This document shows positions 31,819 through 41,334 of a stretch of 43,510 nucleotides of DNA, piece by piece (the stretch's first letter is position 1; the number at the start of each line of letters is the position of its first letter). The notes under the pieces were generated by a model, which saw only the letters and a list, made by a program, of their open reading frames with translations, did not search any database and was not told the DNA's origin. The stretch comes from an uncultured Rhodobacterales bacterium (GTDB lineage: Bacteria > Pseudomonadota > Alphaproteobacteria > Rhodobacterales > Rhodobacteraceae). The stretch covers positions 1 through 43,510 of the forward strand of contig CAIQOV010000053.1 of assembly GCA_903873585.1 (NCBI GenBank), read 5' to 3'. The position numbers and the translations under genes are program-made.

Positions 31819-33372
31819 TCAAACCCTCGTAAACATCACCGGATCGGGCTGCCCGTCTGCCAAGATCACCGGTTTGAGGGTGCTGTCGTGCAGGGCGATG
31901 TAGGGTTCAAAGCAGATAAAGATGAACCCGCCAGAGCTTTCCATCAAATCCTCCATCTGGTTGAAGATGGCTTTGCGCTTAGACTCGTCTTGTTCGACCA
32001 AGCCTTTTTGATAGAGCGTCTCGAAGTCAGGGCTGTCGAAGAATGACCAGTTATTGACGCCGATCTGGTCGGGGCGGAACCAGACAAGGTTTTCGGTTGG
32101 GTCGATCCCGCCGGAAAAATTCATGAGGACCAGTTCCAATGACTTATAGCCATCTCCGGCCGTTTTATCGCCCAAAGACCAATAGGCGGCGTCCTCGGTC
32201 GGTTGGATTTCCACGGTAATCCCCGCCTCGGCAAGGCTGGCTTGGATGATTTGGGCGATGGCTTGGGTGGTGCTGTCGGTCAAGGCCACCAGTTGCAGGG
32301 TGAGATCGCTCACCCCCGCTTCGGCGAGCAGGGCCTTGGCTTTTTCCACATCGCGCGTGGCGATTAGGTTGGTGGCACGGGTGAAGGGGCTGGTTGGCGC
32401 CACGACGCCCGTACTGCGCGCGGCCAATCCGTCATAAGCGCCCAGCAGAACGGCATCGCTGTCATAGGCGTATTGGATGGCTTGGCGAACGCGCAGGTCT
32501 TTCAGGGGTTCGGCGTTTATGTTGATCGTCAGCCAAGCGTAGCGCGTCGATTGCGCTTGGATCAGGCTGGCCCCTTCGGGCATGGCAGCCGTGACCTGTT
32601 TGGTGGCGCTGACGGCCAGCCTTGTGAAATCAAAGGCATCGGCCTCATAGGCCAGTTGGGCGGCTTGGTCGTCGCCGACGATGTAGAACTCTACCGTCGA
32701 AAAGGCCGGTTTTAGGCCGGTCCAATCGGGGTTTGCGGTGAGGGTGACTTTCTGGTTCTGCTCCCAAGCGGCAAAGCGGTAGGGGCCGCATTCGGCGGGG
32801 GCTTGGGTGGTATAGCTGCCACCCGCCGCTTCCACGGCGGCTTTGCACACGATATTGCCGCCGTAATAGGGCAAGGCGATGATGATAAAGGGCGCGAAAG
32901 CCTCGGATAGGTGCAAGATGCCAGAGCGGGCATCAATCACCTCGACATGGTCGAGCTTTTCGAACTGATAGGCCCAAGCCGAGTCGCTGTGGGCGATGCG
33001 TTCGAACGAGTATTTGACATCTTCCGCCGTCACAGGCCCAAAGCCGTTTGACCACACCAGCCCCTCGCGCAGGGTGAAGGCGATTTTGGTCGGGTCGATC
33101 CAGTCAATCTTTTCCGCGCCCCAAGGCTGCCATGTGTTGCCATCGCGCATATCGCCCAAGCGCACCAGCGTCACTTGCGTGCAGCGCGGGATGATTTCGT
33201 CCAGCTCGCCGATGATGCCCTTGGGGTCGAGCACCTGAAAATCTGCCGTAACGCGCAGGCGCAGGGTCTCCCCCTCGGCCGCCCAAGCAAAGTTGGCGGG
33301 CAGGGTCAGGTTGGCTAGGGTTGCCCCTGCGGTTTGCAAGAAACCGCGACGGTCGGTGCGCCATTTGGTCAT
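31819..33372 (-). CDS. Dpp/Opp-type ABC transporter substrate-binding protein, TAT-exported
   Basis: A 517-residue family-5 (SBP_bac_5) periplasmic binding protein for peptides or other oligomeric/organic solutes. It has a twin-arginine signal, TDRRGFLQTAGATL with Arg8-Arg9, and cleavage near WAAEG. TFLREG-like AFTLREGLVWSNGFGPVTAEDVKYSFERI is the family hallmark. The ATG at 33372 is one base after the stop of the preceding ATPase gene; a longer frame to 33456 lies inside that gene. Unusually for such operons, the binding protein is the last gene. The ligand is unknown; the CocE-type hydrolase at the operon start suggests an ester or amide substrate. Confidence 0.9.
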   Translation of the reverse strand: MTKWRTDRRGFLQTAGATLANLTLPANFAWAAEGETLRLRVTADFQVLDPKGIIGELDEIIPRCTQVTLVRLGDMRDGNTWQPWGAEKIDWIDPTKIAFTLREGLVWSNGFGPVTAEDVKYSFERIAHSDSAWAYQFEKLDHVEVIDARSGILHLSEAFAPFIIIALPYYGGNIVCKAAVEAAGGSYTTQAPAECGPYRFAAWEQNQKVTLTANPDWTGLKPAFSTVEFYIVGDDQAAQLAYEADAFDFTRLAVSATKQVTAAMPEGASLIQAQSTRYAWLTININAEPLKDLRVRQAIQYAYDSDAVLLGAYDGLAARSTGVVAPTSPFTRATNLIATRDVEKAKALLAEAGVSDLTLQLVALTDSTTQAIAQIIQASLAEAGITVEIQPTEDAAYWSLGDKTAGDGYKSLELVLMNFSGGIDPTENLVWFRPDQIGVNNWSFFDSPDFETLYQKGLVEQDESKRKAIFNQMEDLMESSGGFIFICFEPYIALHDSTLKPVILADGQPDPVMFTRV

Positions 33373-33373
33373 G

Positions 33374-34360
33374 TTAGTCCTCCTGTAAACGAGCGGGGTC
33401 GGCGAAGTGGCAGCGCACCAAGCGGTTCGGGCCAAGGGCGCGCAAAACGGGGGCATCGCTGCGGCATAGGGCTTGGGCCTGCGGGCAGCGGCTTTGAAAG
33501 ACGCAGCCTTTGGGGCGGTGCAGCAGGCTGGGAATTTCGCCGGAAATGGCCAGATCAGCGCGGCGTTTGCGCGGGTCGGGCAAGGGTTCGGCGGCGATCA
33601 GGCTTTGGGCATAAGGGTGCAGCGGTTGGGCAAAGACGGCGCGGGTCGGGCCAATCTCTACCAGCCGCCCCAGATACATCACCGCGATGCGGTCTGATAC
33701 GTGGCGGATCATGGCCAAGTTGTGGCTGATGATCAGATAGCTTAGGCCCAGACGGGTTTTCAGATCCCTCATCAGGTTCAAGATTTCCCCTTGAACCGAC
33801 ACATCCAAGCCCGCTGTCGGCTCATCGGCGATCACCAGTTTTGGGTTCAGCGCCAAGGCCCGCGCCACGCCCACACGGCGCGCTTGCCCGCCGGAAAGTT
33901 CGTGCGGGTAGCGGGCCGCGAAATCAGCGGTCAGGCCCACAAGGTGCAGCATATCGGCCACCTTGGCCGCAAGGTCGCGCGGGGCTTGGCCGTGGATGAT
34001 CAACGGTTCGGCCAACAAGGCCCCCACCGTCATGCGCGGCGATAGGCTGGCTACGGCGTCTTGAAACATCATCGCCGAGGTGCGGCGCATTTGGGCGAAA
34101 TCGGCTTGGGTGGCGCGCAGGCGGCCATCAAAGGTGATGCGGCCCGCTTGCGTCGGCGTCAGCCCCAAAAGCGCACGCGCCAAGGTGGTTTTGCCTGACC
34201 CAGATTCGCCCACCAGCCCAAGGGTTTCGCCCGCAGCCACGGCAAAAGATATGTCGCTGAAAATCTCTAGCCTGCGCGCAGTCTTTGGTTTGAAAGCACC
34301 GCTTAAGCCCAGCGACAGGGGCAAGCTTACAGCCAGATCTTGCACGTCAAGCAGGCTCAT
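33374..34360 (-). CDS. Dpp/Opp-type ABC ATPase (DppF-like)
   Basis: A 328-residue ATPase: Walker A GESGSGKTT (51-59), signature LSGGQARR, Walker B LVIADEPTAGLD, switch His in IISHNLAMIRHVSD, and the C-terminal oligopeptide-transporter extension with a Cys cluster (GCVFQSRCPQAQALC) that can bind iron-sulfur. The ATG at 34360 overlaps the TGA of the DppD-like gene. It forms the ATPase pair with that protein. Confidence 0.92.
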   Translation of the reverse strand: MSLLDVQDLAVSLPLSLGLSGAFKPKTARRLEIFSDISFAVAAGETLGLVGESGSGKTTLARALLGLTPTQAGRITFDGRLRATQADFAQMRRTSAMMFQDAVASLSPRMTVGALLAEPLIIHGQAPRDLAAKVADMLHLVGLTADFAARYPHELSGGQARRVGVARALALNPKLVIADEPTAGLDVSVQGEILNLMRDLKTRLGLSYLIISHNLAMIRHVSDRIAVMYLGRLVEIGPTRAVFAQPLHPYAQSLIAAEPLPDPRKRRADLAISGEIPSLLHRPKGCVFQSRCPQAQALCRSDAPVLRALGPNRLVRCHFADPARLQED

Positions 34361-35322
34361 GCCCCCACCTCGTGGCACAAAACCCCGTGCGAGGGTGACA
34401 CCTGCGCCCAAGGCGGGGCCACAGTGCAGCGGGCTGATCGCAGCGCGCAGCGGGGGGCAAAGCTGCACCCTTTGGGCGGGTCGCGCAGATCGGGCAACCG
34501 TCCGGGAATCGTGGGCAAAACCGGTGTCAGATTGGGGAAACTTGCGGGGTCGCAGGCCAACAAAGCGCGGGTATAGGGATGGCGGGCGGCGTGGAACAGA
34601 TCGTCGACCATGGCCTGTTCCACCACTTGGCCCGCATACATCACATAAACCCGATCGCAAAGTTCAGCCACCACGCCCAAGTGGTGCGAGATCACCACGA
34701 TCGTGCCCTGATAGGTCTGCCGCAAATTGCGCAGCAGGTGCAAAATCTGCGCCTCGGTTGTGACATCCAGCGCGGTCGTGGGTTCATCGGCCACCAGAAC
34801 CTGCGGGTTCATCAGCAAGGCCGCCGCAATCGCCACCCTTTGGCGCATTCCGCCCGAAAGCTGGTGCGGATAGCGGCGTAAAATCACATCGGGGTCAGAA
34901 AGCCCCACCAGCGCCAACTGGTCCCGCGCGCGGGCCAGTTTGGCGCGATAGGGCGCGCGGCTTTGGTGCTGAAAGTCGACCAGATGGTCGCCAATCGTCA
35001 GCACAGGGTTAAAGGCCGTCATCGGGTCTTGAAAGATCATCGCCATCGCAGTGCCGCGCAGCGCTCTTTGCGCTTGTGGGGCCAAGGTCAGGATATCTTG
35101 CCCCAAAAAGCGCACCGCACCGCCCGTGACTTTGGCCGTGGCGGGCAACAGGTTCATCACCGCCGCCGCCAGCGTTGATTTGCCGCAGCCGCTTTCGCCC
35201 ACAATGCCAATCACCTCACCCGCCCGCGCCACAAGGTTTGCGCCGCGCAGGGCCATGACGGGGCCGGTGTCGGTTTGATAGGCAACCGATAGGTCAGTGA
35301 TCTCTAACAAGGGCGGCTTCAT
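34357..35322 (-). CDS. Dpp/Opp-type ABC ATPase (DppD-like)
   Basis: A 321-residue ATPase: Walker A GESGCGKST (42-50), signature LSGGMRQR, Walker B VLVADEPTTALD, switch His in VISHHLGVVAELCD, and the C-terminal Cys-rich extension (GCSFAPRCALRSARC). The start at 35322 overlaps the stop of the upstream permease gene (ATGA), as does its own stop with the next ATPase. Sequence features place it in the peptide/nickel importer group. Confidence 0.92.
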   Translation of the reverse strand: MKPPLLEITDLSVAYQTDTGPVMALRGANLVARAGEVIGIVGESGCGKSTLAAAVMNLLPATAKVTGGAVRFLGQDILTLAPQAQRALRGTAMAMIFQDPMTAFNPVLTIGDHLVDFQHQSRAPYRAKLARARDQLALVGLSDPDVILRRYPHQLSGGMRQRVAIAAALLMNPQVLVADEPTTALDVTTEAQILHLLRNLRQTYQGTIVVISHHLGVVAELCDRVYVMYAGQVVEQAMVDDLFHAARHPYTRALLACDPASFPNLTPVLPTIPGRLPDLRDPPKGCSFAPRCALRSARCTVAPPWAQVSPSHGVLCHEVGA

Positions 35323-36176
35323 CGCGGCCTCGTGCTGGCAAGGCGGGGGTCAAGCGCGTCGCGCAATCCCTCGCCCAAAAAGGTAAAGCCCAATGTGGCC
35401 AGAACCAAAGGCGCACCGGCTGCAATCACCAAGGTGGGCGAGGTGCGGATGGAGGTATAGCCATCATACAGCACATTGCCCCAAGACGGCATGGGCGGTT
35501 TGACGCCAAGGTTCAGATAGCTCAACCCCGCTTCCAGCATGATCACCACAGGAATATCCATGCTCAGCACAATGACCAGCGGCCCTAGAACATTGGGCAG
35601 CAAATGGCGCAGCAGAATGCGCGGGGTGCTGGCCCCGATGGCGCGTTCGGCCAAGATGAACTCTGCGCGGCGCAGCGACAGGGTTTGGGCGCGGATCAGG
35701 CGGGCATAGCTGGGGATCGACACCAAAACCACGACCAAAATCAGGGTGAAGGTGCCCGGACCAATCACCGTGATGATGGCCAAGGCCAGCATCATCATGG
35801 GCAGGGCATTCACGCTGTCCAGCACCAGCACCAAAACCGCATCCAGCCAGCGCGGGCCGTATCCCGCAATCAGCCCCAGCAGCAGGCCGATGGCCCCCGC
35901 AATTCCCGTGGCGGTGACAGAGATGGAAAGCGCCGTGCGCGCGCCAAAGATCAGACGCGACAGCGTGTCGCGGCCCAACTGATCAGTGCCCAGCCAATGC
36001 GCCCAGCTTAGCCCTTGTAACTTGGCGCGCACATTCAGCGCCAAAGGGTCATAAGGGGCCAAGATCGGCGCGGCGAGGGCCATGATCACAAACAGGCTCA
36101 CCAAAACCAGCCCCATCGCCCCCATCGGGTCGGCCAACAGTGCCTTTAGGGCGCGCGGGCTAGTCGGCCAAGGCAT
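35319..36176 (-). CDS. Dpp/Opp-type ABC permease (DppC-like)
   Basis: A 285-residue permease with an N-terminal short cytoplasmic part, then LVSLFVIMALAAPILAPYDP, the GTDQLGRDTLSRLIFGARTAL block diagnostic of DppC proteins, and the EAA loop in ERAIGASTPRILLRHLLPNVLGP. About six membrane helices. Its start at 36176 lies 17 bases inside the upstream permease gene, so the two are coupled. Confidence 0.92.
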   Translation of the reverse strand: MPWPTSPRALKALLADPMGAMGLVLVSLFVIMALAAPILAPYDPLALNVRAKLQGLSWAHWLGTDQLGRDTLSRLIFGARTALSISVTATGIAGAIGLLLGLIAGYGPRWLDAVLVLVLDSVNALPMMMLALAIITVIGPGTFTLILVVVLVSIPSYARLIRAQTLSLRRAEFILAERAIGASTPRILLRHLLPNVLGPLVIVLSMDIPVVIMLEAGLSYLNLGVKPPMPSWGNVLYDGYTSIRTSPTLVIAAGAPLVLATLGFTFLGEGLRDALDPRLASTRPR

Positions 36177-37110
36177 CGCGCACCCTTGGGTCTAGCTTGG
36201 CAATCAACAGATCGGCGGCGGTGATCACCAGCAGATAAAACGCGGTTGTCACCAAGACCGTGCCCATCACCACAGGATAGTTGCGCTTGAACACCGCGCC
36301 TGTGATCAGCGTGCCCAAACCGGGGCGCGAGAACACCGTTTCCACAAAAACCGCACTCGACAGAATGCTGCCCAAGCCCATGGCGATCACCGAAATCGTC
36401 GGCACAATCGCCAAGCGCAGCGCGTAGCGCAGCACCACGCGCCGTTCGGGCAGGCCAAAGGCGCGGGCGGTGCGCACATGGTTGGCCCCCATGATTTCCA
36501 GCATCGAGGCCCGCACCATCCGCGCCAGATACCCAACCCAGCCAATCCCCACCGCCAGCGATGGCAAGATCAACGCTTTGATCTGCGAGGTGACATCCCC
36601 CGGTTTTCCGGCCCCAATGGCGGGCAACCAATGCAGCCAGACGGCAAAGATCAACAGCAGGTAAATGGCCACCACGAAAGACGGCACCGATATGAAGCTG
36701 ACCGACACAACCCCCAACACCCGATCAACCCAGCGCCCCTGATAGACGACCGAGATCACCCCAAGCGCTATGCCCAACACCAGCGCCCAGCCCAAAGCCA
36801 CAATGCCAAGGATTAAAGTGTGGGGAAACGCCTCGGCTATTTGATCCAGCACGGGGCGTTTGGACCAAACATCAACCCCAAGATCACCCTGCAACGTATG
36901 GCTGAAAAAGCGCCATATCTGCACCAGAACGGGCTGATCCAGCCCCATGCGTTCGGTCAATAGCGCCTTTAACGCCGGTGTCGCCCTTGGCCCCAAGGCC
37001 ACACTAGCCGGATCACCGGGCACCAGAAAGACCATTCCATACATAGCCAGCATGACCACAATCAAGATCACCAGCGCCAAGCCGACCCGTTGCAGCGCAT
37101 AGCTTAGCAT
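36160..37110 (-). CDS. Dpp/Opp-type ABC permease (DppB-like)
   Basis: A 316-residue permease. The N-terminal LQRVGLALVILIVVMLAMYGMVFLVPGDPA and the segment after it (LTERMGLDQPVLVQIWRF) are typical of DppB; the EAA loop is ARAFGLPERRVVLRYALR, and VFSRPGLGTLITGAV ends the conserved part. The start ATG 37110 is three bases from the stop of the CocE-type gene, so these genes form one operon. Confidence 0.92.
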   Translation of the reverse strand: MLSYALQRVGLALVILIVVMLAMYGMVFLVPGDPASVALGPRATPALKALLTERMGLDQPVLVQIWRFFSHTLQGDLGVDVWSKRPVLDQIAEAFPHTLILGIVALGWALVLGIALGVISVVYQGRWVDRVLGVVSVSFISVPSFVVAIYLLLIFAVWLHWLPAIGAGKPGDVTSQIKALILPSLAVGIGWVGYLARMVRASMLEIMGANHVRTARAFGLPERRVVLRYALRLAIVPTISVIAMGLGSILSSAVFVETVFSRPGLGTLITGAVFKRNYPVVMGTVLVTTAFYLLVITAADLLIAKLDPRVRDALAD

Positions 37111-37113
37111 GGG

Positions 37114-39147
37114 TCACACCATGTCACGGGCGATCTCCTCATCCCAAGCGCGTTCAAACACCAAGGTGTCCCCTTGGTGCAACGCCACCTGCATTTGCAC
37201 GCGAAAATGGGTGGCACTGCAAGACATTCGCCCTGTGGAGTGGTGGTGGATCGTGACATCGGGGAATTGCATCGTCACTTGGTAATCGGTGATCATCGCG
37301 GCACTGGTTGGGTCGCCGTCGATCACCTCATGCCGCACAAAGCCCTTCGAGGATTGGGTTTGCCCGATGTCGTGCATGGTTTTCGCATAGGTCCAGCGCG
37401 GGAAGTCGACGGTCATTTTGCCCGTCAGCATATCGTGCGCGACACGCCGAAGGGGGGCATCCTCGACGGTGTGATAAATATGCGGCGTCTGCGGCGCGCT
37501 TAGGGCGGGGCCAAAGGCGGGCAGATCGGCATCCGCCGCGCGGGGCGGGCGGATGGGCAGGATCAGCCCGCTGTGGCCCAGATGCACGGTGAGCGTGGCA
37601 AGTTCGGGAGAGGGCCAAGCGATGGGGAAATATGTGGTCGACACCGACACCGCGATGCGGTGGCCTTTTGGGAAAGAATGGGCGATATCGTCGAGTTCAA
37701 CAACCGTGTCATAGACTTGCCCCGGAACCAGCGCGCTTGGGTGTTCGTGGCTGTCGCGGTGGGTCAGGTTCAGCATCCCCAAAGCGACTCGGGTTGATCG
37801 CCCATCAGGAGCCACATCGTTCAACCGCACCGCGACCAAAGCCTGCGGCTTGTCGCTGCAAAAGCGCAGGCGCAGTTGGGCCGCGCCAAGGATTTCGCAG
37901 GGTTCGGTCAAAGGATCGGTCTCAAACACCAACGACCCTGCATCGTCAAACCGTTGGTCAGTTGGCCAATCAGCCTCGTCGCCATAACGCCCAATCTCTC
38001 CGGCACTTAACCCCACCCACAGGGGCGAACAGACCTGCGCCTGCCCAAGGCCTGCGCCCAAATCCCCGCCCAAAGCCCCCGCTGGCCCAAGCGCCAGTTC
38101 CTTGGGCACAACGCGCGGCGAGGGCCAGATGTCTTCGGCCACCCAGCGACCGGGTCGCGCGGTGTAGCAGGTTTGCGGCGGCACCCAGTCTTGCATCCAA
38201 ACGCGGTACATCGGCTGGTCCATCATGCCGGTGTCGATGCCCTTCATCCAATGATCGCACCAGCGCACCACCTCTTGCAGCCAACCGATGGCAGGCTGCA
38301 CCGTGACATCTTGCGGATAGGAATGCGCCCAAGGCCCGATGAGGCCCAACCTTGGCCCCGACAAACCCGTCAGCAAACGTGGCACGGCTTCAGAATAATT
38401 GTCAGCCCACCCGCTGACGGCATAGACGGGAAGGGTGATGGCCGCGTAATCCTCGCAGACCGAGCCTTGCTGCCAATAGGCGTCGCGGCGCTGATGGTGC
38501 AGCCAATTCAGGATCCACGGCGTGTTGGCCTGCATCCTTTCAACCCACATATCCTTCCACCGCGCGCCCACCACCTGCGGATCGGGCGGCAGATCATTGC
38601 CGGCAAACATGGTCGAGGACCAGTCGAAGTTATCCTTCGACAGGCACCCGCCCACCCAGTGAATATCGGTGGCATAGCGGTCATCGGTCGACCCGACCGT
38701 GATCACGGTTTTTAAGGCTGGCGGCTGGCGGGCCGCGATTTGCAAGCCGTTAAACCCGCCCCAAGAAATCCCGATCATCGCCACTTGCCCGTCACACCAC
38801 GGCTGATCGGCGGCCCAAGCGATGGCGGCAACGCCGTCAAGTTGCTCTTGCACGGTGTATTCGTCGGTGATGATCCCGTCAGACTCGCCCGTGCCGCGAA
38901 TATCCAGCCGCAAGCAGGCATAGCCGTGGCCCGCCACAAACATGTGCAGCCCCTGATCACGGGTGCGCGTGCCGTCGCGCAAACGGTAGGGCAGATATTC
39001 CAGCAACACCGGCACGGGGGCCGCCCCGCCCAGCGCCGTTTGCGGCAGCCATAGCTTGCCGCAAAGGCGCGTTCCATCGGGCATCGGCACCCAGATGGGT
39101 TCAACAACCACAACAGCGTGGGCAAACGCGTCTTGAACCTGCGGCAT
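37114..39147 (-). CDS. CocE/NonD-family alpha/beta hydrolase (X-Pro dipeptidyl-peptidase S15-like)
   Basis: A 677-residue hydrolase with the S15/CocE layout: an alpha/beta hydrolase domain (DIRGTGESDG, nucleophile elbow GISWGG with Ser128, VYAVSGWADNYSEA for the acid, IGPWAHSYPQ for the His) followed by a C-terminal jelly-roll domain (from about FETDPLTEPCEILG). No signal peptide is visible, so it would act inside the cell on imported substrate. Relatives are cocaine esterase, glutaryl-acylases and Xaa-Pro peptidases. The ATG at 39147 has AGAGGTG upstream; two further ATGs at 39171 and 39168 have none. It is first in an operon with a complete Dpp-type importer. Confidence 0.88.
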   Translation of the reverse strand: MPQVQDAFAHAVVVVEPIWVPMPDGTRLCGKLWLPQTALGGAAPVPVLLEYLPYRLRDGTRTRDQGLHMFVAGHGYACLRLDIRGTGESDGIITDEYTVQEQLDGVAAIAWAADQPWCDGQVAMIGISWGGFNGLQIAARQPPALKTVITVGSTDDRYATDIHWVGGCLSKDNFDWSSTMFAGNDLPPDPQVVGARWKDMWVERMQANTPWILNWLHHQRRDAYWQQGSVCEDYAAITLPVYAVSGWADNYSEAVPRLLTGLSGPRLGLIGPWAHSYPQDVTVQPAIGWLQEVVRWCDHWMKGIDTGMMDQPMYRVWMQDWVPPQTCYTARPGRWVAEDIWPSPRVVPKELALGPAGALGGDLGAGLGQAQVCSPLWVGLSAGEIGRYGDEADWPTDQRFDDAGSLVFETDPLTEPCEILGAAQLRLRFCSDKPQALVAVRLNDVAPDGRSTRVALGMLNLTHRDSHEHPSALVPGQVYDTVVELDDIAHSFPKGHRIAVSVSTTYFPIAWPSPELATLTVHLGHSGLILPIRPPRAADADLPAFGPALSAPQTPHIYHTVEDAPLRRVAHDMLTGKMTVDFPRWTYAKTMHDIGQTQSSKGFVRHEVIDGDPTSAAMITDYQVTMQFPDVTIHHHSTGRMSCSATHFRVQMQVALHQGDTLVFERAWDEEIARDMV

Positions 39148-39365
39148 GGGCACCTCTTGTTGAACCATCATGCAATAAGCTTTCCAAATTTAGCAACAAA
39201 AATCCAAAAGGAATTGCAGTGCCTACGGCCACAAACTGGCGCAAGGGCCTGTTGGCACGGGTTCACTGCGTACCGGTGGGCATTTTGGGATCGTTCATCG
39301 CAAGACGCTGCGCGCTTCAGGCAAGGCGCGCCTGCGTCAGCGATCACACCTCAAATGCAATCGCC
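39148..39365. promoter_or_regulatory. Gap holding the promoter of the CocE-ABC operon
   Basis: The half next to the hydrolase start is AT-rich (39170-39215) and should hold its promoter on the minus strand; I cannot fix the -35/-10 boxes. A + strand frame from GTG 39219 exists but has no family resemblance and runs into the convergent methyltransferase gene, so I do not call it. Confidence 0.4.
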
Positions 39366-40046
39366 CTAGTCCGCAAATGCCGCGCCCAATGCTTCAAACG
39401 CTGCGTCTTCCGAAGCGAATTTGAACAGGGGCAGCACTTTTTGGATGTCAAAGAAACCCATCCGTGAAATCGTTTCCAGATTATTCAGACGGGGTTTGAA
39501 ATTCTGGCGGGGACCATACCAAGCCAGCGTTTGCGGATTGCCGGAACGGAAGATTGTTGCATAATTCAACGTCGGCAAGAAATCATGGATCGCAGGAATA
39601 ATCTTGAACACATCGCCGTGCCAAGGGCGACCGGGCACTTTCAATTTATCCCGTTCGCGGAAAGATGCGGTCTGATCTGGCATCGCGGAAAAAACGTCAG
39701 ATGGCAAAGTGTCGTCGATCAACCAAACCGTCTTGCGGTGCGCATATTGAAACGACGCCAGCAAATCGCGAAAGGTTTGCTCAAACGTGTGCAATCCGTC
39801 AATCATGATCACATCATAGCTGCGCGCTTGGCCCTGTGTCCAAAACGCATCGCTGGTTTGCGTAAAGAACCGCACCTTGTCACTTTCGACAGATTTTGTG
39901 TCAAAACGAAAGACCGGATCGACCCCATCTTTAAAAGCGATGTCAACGTCAAGAAAGGTTTGGCCGGTCCTCACCCCAATTTCAAGATAGGTCTGCGCGT
40001 TGTTTATCTTGGCGATTTTGTTGATGCGGCGGGCTGACCAGTTCAT
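39366..40046 (-). CDS. Class I SAM-dependent methyltransferase (Methyltransf_24-like)
   Basis: A 226-residue protein. YLEIGVRTGQTFLD is the SAM-binding motif I, and YDVIMIDGLHTFEQTFRDL the acidic motif common in Methyltransf_24/TylF-like enzymes. VWLIDDTLP follows as a further core strand. The substrate is unknown. The DNA is somewhat lower in GC than the neighbouring operons. The ATG at 40046 is followed upstream by AGGAAG. It stands alone between the CocE operon and the UbiK-type gene, with a 48-base gap to the latter on the same strand. Confidence 0.78.
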   Translation of the reverse strand: MNWSARRINKIAKINNAQTYLEIGVRTGQTFLDVDIAFKDGVDPVFRFDTKSVESDKVRFFTQTSDAFWTQGQARSYDVIMIDGLHTFEQTFRDLLASFQYAHRKTVWLIDDTLPSDVFSAMPDQTASFRERDKLKVPGRPWHGDVFKIIPAIHDFLPTLNYATIFRSGNPQTLAWYGPRQNFKPRLNNLETISRMGFFDIQKVLPLFKFASEDAAFEALGAAFAD

Positions 40047-40094
40047 GCGTCTTCCTGTCTAAGGCTGTGCGCGCTTTTGTCGAACGGGCAGCTA

Positions 40095-40343
40095 TCAGCG
40101 GCCCAATTTATCCTCAAGCGCTGCCAGCCGCGCTTCTAGCGCCATATTCTCTTCGCGGGCCTTTTGGGCCATGGCGCGCACGGCGTCAAATTCGTCGCGG
40201 GTGACGAAATCGCGGTCGGCCATCCAGCGGTCAAGGAACGACTTCATCGCCGTCTCCATCTCGGTCTTGGCCCCCTGTGCCACGCCCATCGCGTTGGTCA
40301 TCAGCTTGCCGACATCGTCGAAGAATTTATTGCCCGGTTGCAT
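40095..40343 (-). CDS. ubiK: UbiK/BMFP-family ubiquinone biosynthesis accessory factor
   Basis: An 82-residue protein: an amphipathic N-terminal half ([18 protein letters not shown]) and a C-terminal coiled coil rich in Arg/Glu/Ala/Leu ([18 protein letters not shown]). This is the BMFP/YqiC fold; UbiK helps the soluble ubiquinone-synthesis complex in proteobacteria and binds lipids. [20 protein letters not shown] is the conserved core. The ATG at 40343 gives the usual length; GGCAGG lies upstream. It diverges from lgt, a common arrangement in Rhodobacterales as I recall. Confidence 0.85.
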   Translation of the reverse strand: MQPGNKFFDDVGKLMTNAMGVAQGAKTEMETAMKSFLDRWMADRDFVTRDEFDAVRAMAQKAREENMALEARLAALEDKLGR

Positions 40344-40407
40344 TTTGGCCTGCCTTTCGTTGGTACCTATATGCCGTCAAGCCCCGCCCCCTTCAAGGGT
40401 GCAGGTG

Positions 40408-40436
40408 TTGACAACGCGCCAAGCGGGGCGGAAAAC
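40408..40436 (+). promoter_or_regulatory. Candidate lgt promoter
   Basis: TTGACA at 40408-40413, a 17-base spacer, then GAAAAC at 40431-40436, 26 bases before the lgt ATG. The same pattern occurs before thrS. The -35 is perfect, the -10 poor. GCCCCGC (40381) and GCGGGGC (40423) flank the -35 as an inverted repeat. Confidence 0.33.
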
Positions 40437-40461
40437 GCCCAGATCGAAGCAAAGGCGCGCC

Positions 40462-41334
40462 ATGTCCTATATCCCCTTCCCGCCCATCACGCCCGAGATC
40501 TTCTCGGTTGAGGTGTTTGGCCTAACCTTGACCCTGCGCTGGTATGCGCTGGCCTATATTGCTGGGCTTATGGCGGGGTGGTGGGTGATCCGGCAGGCGC
40601 TACGGTCTGCCACGCTATGGGCCACGCCCCCGATGAGCGAAGAGCAATTGGAACGCCTGCTGACTTGGGTGATTGCGGGCGTGATCTTGGGCGGGCGTTT
40701 GGGCTATGTGATCTTCTATCAACCCGCCTTTTACCTATCGAACCCCGCACAAATCTTGCGCGTGTGGGAAGGTGGAATGTCTTTTCACGGCGGCTTTTTG
40801 GGGGTGACGCTGGCAGGTCTGGCCTTTTGCCGGCGCGAGAAAATCTCAGCCGTGGCGACCGGCGATTTGTTCGCCATGGTCGCCCCCATAGGGTTGTTTC
40901 TGGGCCGCGTTGCCAATTTCATCAACGCCGAACTGTGGGGCCGCCCGACCGATATGCCGTGGGGTGTGGCCTTTCCGGGTGATGCAGCACAATTCTGCCC
41001 CGACATCGTGGGGGTCTGTGCGCGCCATCCTAGCCAGCTTTACGAAGCCGCGTTAGAGGGCTTGATCCTTGGCGCAATCCTTCTGTGGGGCGCATGGCGC
41101 GGCGGGTGGCTGGCCTATCCGGGGCGCATCACGGGCCTGTTTATCGCCTTTTACGGCGCGGCCCGCTTTGCGGTTGAATTCGCGCGCCAACCCGACGCGC
41201 AGTTTATCACTGACGGCAACCCCTTGGGCCTTGCGTGGCAGATCCACGGCTGGGGCCTGACCCAAGGCCAAGCCTTGTCGCTGCCGATGATCGCTGTTGG
41301 CCTGTGGTTCTTATGGAAAGCCCGCCGCGCATGA
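40462..41334 (+). CDS. lgt: Prolipoprotein diacylglyceryl transferase
   Basis: A 290-residue inner-membrane enzyme that moves diacylglycerol from phosphatidylglycerol to the lipobox Cys of prolipoproteins. Signatures are [32 protein letters not shown] (with the essential Arg and Asn), [13 protein letters not shown] and [14 protein letters not shown]. About seven hydrophobic helices are visible. The ATG at 40462 gives the expected N-terminus ([11 protein letters not shown]); a frame open back to 40171 crosses the divergent ubiK gene. It overlaps the next gene by ATGA, so lgt, the methyltransferase and pgeF form an operon. Confidence 0.95.
   Translation: MSYIPFPPITPEIFSVEVFGLTLTLRWYALAYIAGLMAGWWVIRQALRSATLWATPPMSEEQLERLLTWVIAGVILGGRLGYVIFYQPAFYLSNPAQILRVWEGGMSFHGGFLGVTLAGLAFCRREKISAVATGDLFAMVAPIGLFLGRVANFINAELWGRPTDMPWGVAFPGDAAQFCPDIVGVCARHPSQLYEAALEGLILGAILLWGAWRGGWLAYPGRITGLFIAFYGAARFAVEFARQPDAQFITDGNPLGLAWQIHGWGLTQGQALSLPMIAVGLWFLWKARRA

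Noticed and set aside
39219-39467. An 82-codon + strand frame starting with GTG, with AAAAGGA upstream.
   Set aside because: The first third looks mildly protein-like, but the rest is the mirror of the methyltransferase 3' end and there is no family likeness. Not enough to call a gene.
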